From Kribbella sp. NBC_01245 (GTDB lineage: Bacteria; Actinomycetota; Actinomycetes; Propionibacteriales; Kribbellaceae): a stretch of 64,000 bases of DNA. Both the position numbers and the translations under genes were made by a program. Of the stretch, positions 62,878-64,000 are shown piece by piece. Location of the stretch: the NCBI RefSeq assembly GCF_036226525.1, contig NZ_CP108487.1, positions 1,178,001 to 1,242,000 of the forward strand. The letters are read 5' to 3'. Within the stretch, counting starts at the first letter, position 1. The number at the start of each line of letters is the position of its first letter. The notes beneath the pieces were generated by a model. It saw only the letters and a list, made by a program, of their open reading frames with translations. It did not search any database and had not been told where the DNA came from.

Positions 62878-63832
62878 GGGGAATGTCGGCCTTGTTCGCC
62901 TCGAGCCAAGTGCGGAACGACTGGAGTTCCGGGTTGAGCTTGCGGACCTGGTCGAGGTCGCGCCGCCCGGTGAAGCCGTCGGCGTCCTCGGCGTAGTACT
63001 GGAACATGTTGCCGAGCTCGACCGCCCCCGGGAACCCGAGCGCGCGGTAGTCGTCGAACCCCAGCGGCTGGTAGTCCACCTGCTCGCCGAGGACCTCGGT
63101 GAAGGTCTGTGCCAGCTCCTTACCGGTGACGTGGTCGCCGGCGATGCTCACGGTCTCGCCGATGAACTCGGAACCGCTCGCGAAGACGCCGAACGCGGTC
63201 TTGCCGATGTCCTCCGTGGCGATGCCCGAGATCGGCGCCGAGTCCATCGGCAGCGTCAGCACGAGCTTGCCGTCCGGCGTGCGCGCGGGGCCGAGACCCT
63301 GCTTGAACGCGTCGAAGTAGAACGTGGTCTGCAGGAAAGTCGTCGGCACGCCGAGGTCGGTGAACAGCCGGTTGGCCTCACTCTTGGCGTCGAAGTGCGG
63401 CACCTTGTAGGTCTCCTCGACCGTCGGCACGCGCTCATCCGAGCCGAAGTGGTCGCGGGTGTCCTCGAGGGTCGACCAGATCAAGTGCTGGACGCCCGTT
63501 TCCTTGGCCGCGCGAGCCGCGATGCCGGCCTGCTCCAGCTCCATCTCGGCCGGGCTCTGACCCGCCTTGGCCGGGGTCTGCCAATAGTTCGTCACCACAT
63601 AGGCGCCGTACGCGCCGTCGAAGGCCTTCCGAATGCTCGCCTCGTCATCGAGGTCCGCCTCCACCACCTCGGCGCCGAGAGCCGCGAGGGCCTGGGCCTT
63701 GTCCGAGGCCGCGTTGCGCGTCAGGGCGCGCACGGCGAACCGTCGTTCGGGATCGGCGAGGATCGCTCGCACCAGGCCGCCGCCCTGGGCTCCGGTGGCA
63801 CCGGCGACGGCAATGATCTTCTGCTCGCTCAT
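62870..63832 (-). CDS. NmrA-family NAD(P)-binding protein
   Basis: 320 aa. A Rossmann nucleotide motif GATGAQGGGLVRAIL at about residues 10-24 follows an EQKIIAV strand; FDGAYGAYVVTNYWQTP and GVQHLIWSTLEDTRDHFGSD are typical NmrA/HSCARG features. These proteins sense NAD(P) redox state or act as quinone oxidoreductases; the catalytic Tyr of classical SDRs is not evident. It is divergent from a MarR regulator over two operator palindromes, so it is probably induced by a redox-active or toxic compound. Confidence 0.9.
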   Translation of the reverse strand: MSEQKIIAVAGATGAQGGGLVRAILADPERRFAVRALTRNAASDKAQALAALGAEVVEADLDDEASIRKAFDGAYGAYVVTNYWQTPAKAGQSPAEMELEQAGIAARAAKETGVQHLIWSTLEDTRDHFGSDERVPTVEETYKVPHFDAKSEANRLFTDLGVPTTFLQTTFYFDAFKQGLGPARTPDGKLVLTLPMDSAPISGIATEDIGKTAFGVFASGSEFIGETVSIAGDHVTGKELAQTFTEVLGEQVDYQPLGFDDYRALGFPGAVELGNMFQYYAEDADGFTGRRDLDQVRKLNPELQSFRTWLEANKADIPLS

Positions 63833-63858
63833 CGAGGTTCTTCTTTCAGGAAGGTTTG

Positions 63859-63874
63859 AGTTGATGTGTCAACT
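63859..63874. promoter_or_regulatory. MarR-type operator, site 1
   Basis: AGTTGATGTGTCAACT, near-perfect palindrome in the 89-bp divergent promoter; centre 27 bp from site 2. Confidence 0.75.
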
Positions 63875-63885
63875 CTAGCTCGCTG

Positions 63886-63901
63886 GGTTGATATGTCAAC
63901 C
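63886..63901. promoter_or_regulatory. MarR-type operator, site 2
   Basis: GGTTGATATGTCAACC, perfect palindrome apart from the central pair, sharing TTGAT.TGTCAA with site 1. It lies 20 bases before the marR ATG, so binding would repress both genes. Confidence 0.75.
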
Positions 63902-63921
63902 CAAGCGGTACAGTGGATTTC

Positions 63922-64000
63922 ATGGACGACGAGAGCCCCTGGCTGACCGACGAGCAGCAGTCCGCCTGGCGGGCGTACATCGAGGTCCGGCAACGGCTCG
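63922..64000 (+). CDS. MarR-family regulator, C-terminus cut by window edge
   Basis: Only 26 codons are present: MDDESPWLTDEQQSAWRAYI then EVRQRL. The 'WLTDEQQ.AWRAY....RL' opening is characteristic of actinobacterial MarR/MhqR-type regulators. The two palindromes immediately upstream support the call. Confidence 0.7.
   Translation, partial: MDDESPWLTDEQQSAWRAYIEVRQRL

Noticed and set aside
1..64000. CRISPR arrays, complete insertion sequences, rRNA genes, riboswitches
   Set aside because: Looked for regularly spaced repeats, IS-type terminal repeats with transposase, rRNA cores and long structured leaders; none seen.

Overview
High-GC actinobacterial chromosome segment. The gene content (TetR, LacI, SARP and MarR regulators, a secreted RHS protein, CUT1 sugar importers, a type I PKS) suggests a Kribbella or Nocardioides-like member of the Propionibacteriales. 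That genus-level placement is inferred; no marker gene fixes it. Codon use is strongly GC-biased, except for a lower-GC toxin/immunity cassette near 10.2-11.2 kb and several decayed stretches.

Layout. (1) 0-3.1 kb: a partial methyltransferase, a repetitive LEA-like protein, an APH-type kinase, and decayed DNA holding pieces of serine recombinases and recC. (2) 3.1-11.2 kb: a secreted SGNH hydrolase, then a 2213-aa RHS/YD-repeat polymorphic toxin with a lower-GC C-terminal tip, its overlapping candidate immunity gene, and an overlapping 56-aa ORF. (3) 11.2-12.5 kb: relics of a GH3 beta-glucosidase and a serine recombinase. (4) 12.5-25.7 kb: a polysaccharide (probably uronate-type) utilisation locus with two LacI repressors, a secreted heparinase II/III-like lyase, a polysaccharide pyruvyl transferase-like protein, a CUT1 importer (two permeases and a lipoprotein, no ATPase), an alginate-lyase-family enzyme and a secreted jelly-roll lyase. 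Near-identical recombinase-relic/terminator repeats at 11.8 and 26.1 kb bracket this locus. (5) 26.3-55.0 kb: a large, apparently undescribed polyketide cluster. It has two SARP activators, a TetR regulator, a 1392-aa fused carboxylase, three tandem flavin-halogenase-like enzymes, a type II thioesterase, one KS-AT-DH-KR-ACP PKS, four DUF1702 paralogues around a CPA2 cation/proton antiporter, a geranylgeranyl-reductase-like flavoenzyme, a ferredoxin, SCP2, methyltransferase and YCII proteins, and an MFS exporter. (6) 55.0-57.6 kb: small housekeeping or unknown genes. (7) 57.6-57.9 kb: a recombinase C-terminal relic whose last codons and stop lie inside a tRNA-Leu(GAG) gene read from the other strand. 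(8) 58-64 kb: an M20 peptidase, a small secreted zinc protease, a divergent LysR/MFS pair, a broken GNAT gene, and an NmrA-family oxidoreductase divergent from a MarR regulator over two operator palindromes.

How the parts work together. In the polyketide cluster, genes from the first halogenase (33.5 kb) to the fourth DUF1702 gene (50.2 kb) mostly overlap by a few bases, which suggests one long transcript. The carboxylase probably supplies an extender unit, the PKS builds the chain, and the halogenase-like enzymes, reductase/ferredoxin pair, methyltransferase and YCII protein tailor it. The antiporter and MFS pump probably give export or self-resistance, and the SARPs activate. In the polysaccharide locus, secreted lyases cut polymer outside the cell, the lipoprotein and permeases import oligomers, and the cytoplasmic lyase finishes depolymerisation under LacI control.

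All family assignments come from reading translated motifs by eye; no database search was run.
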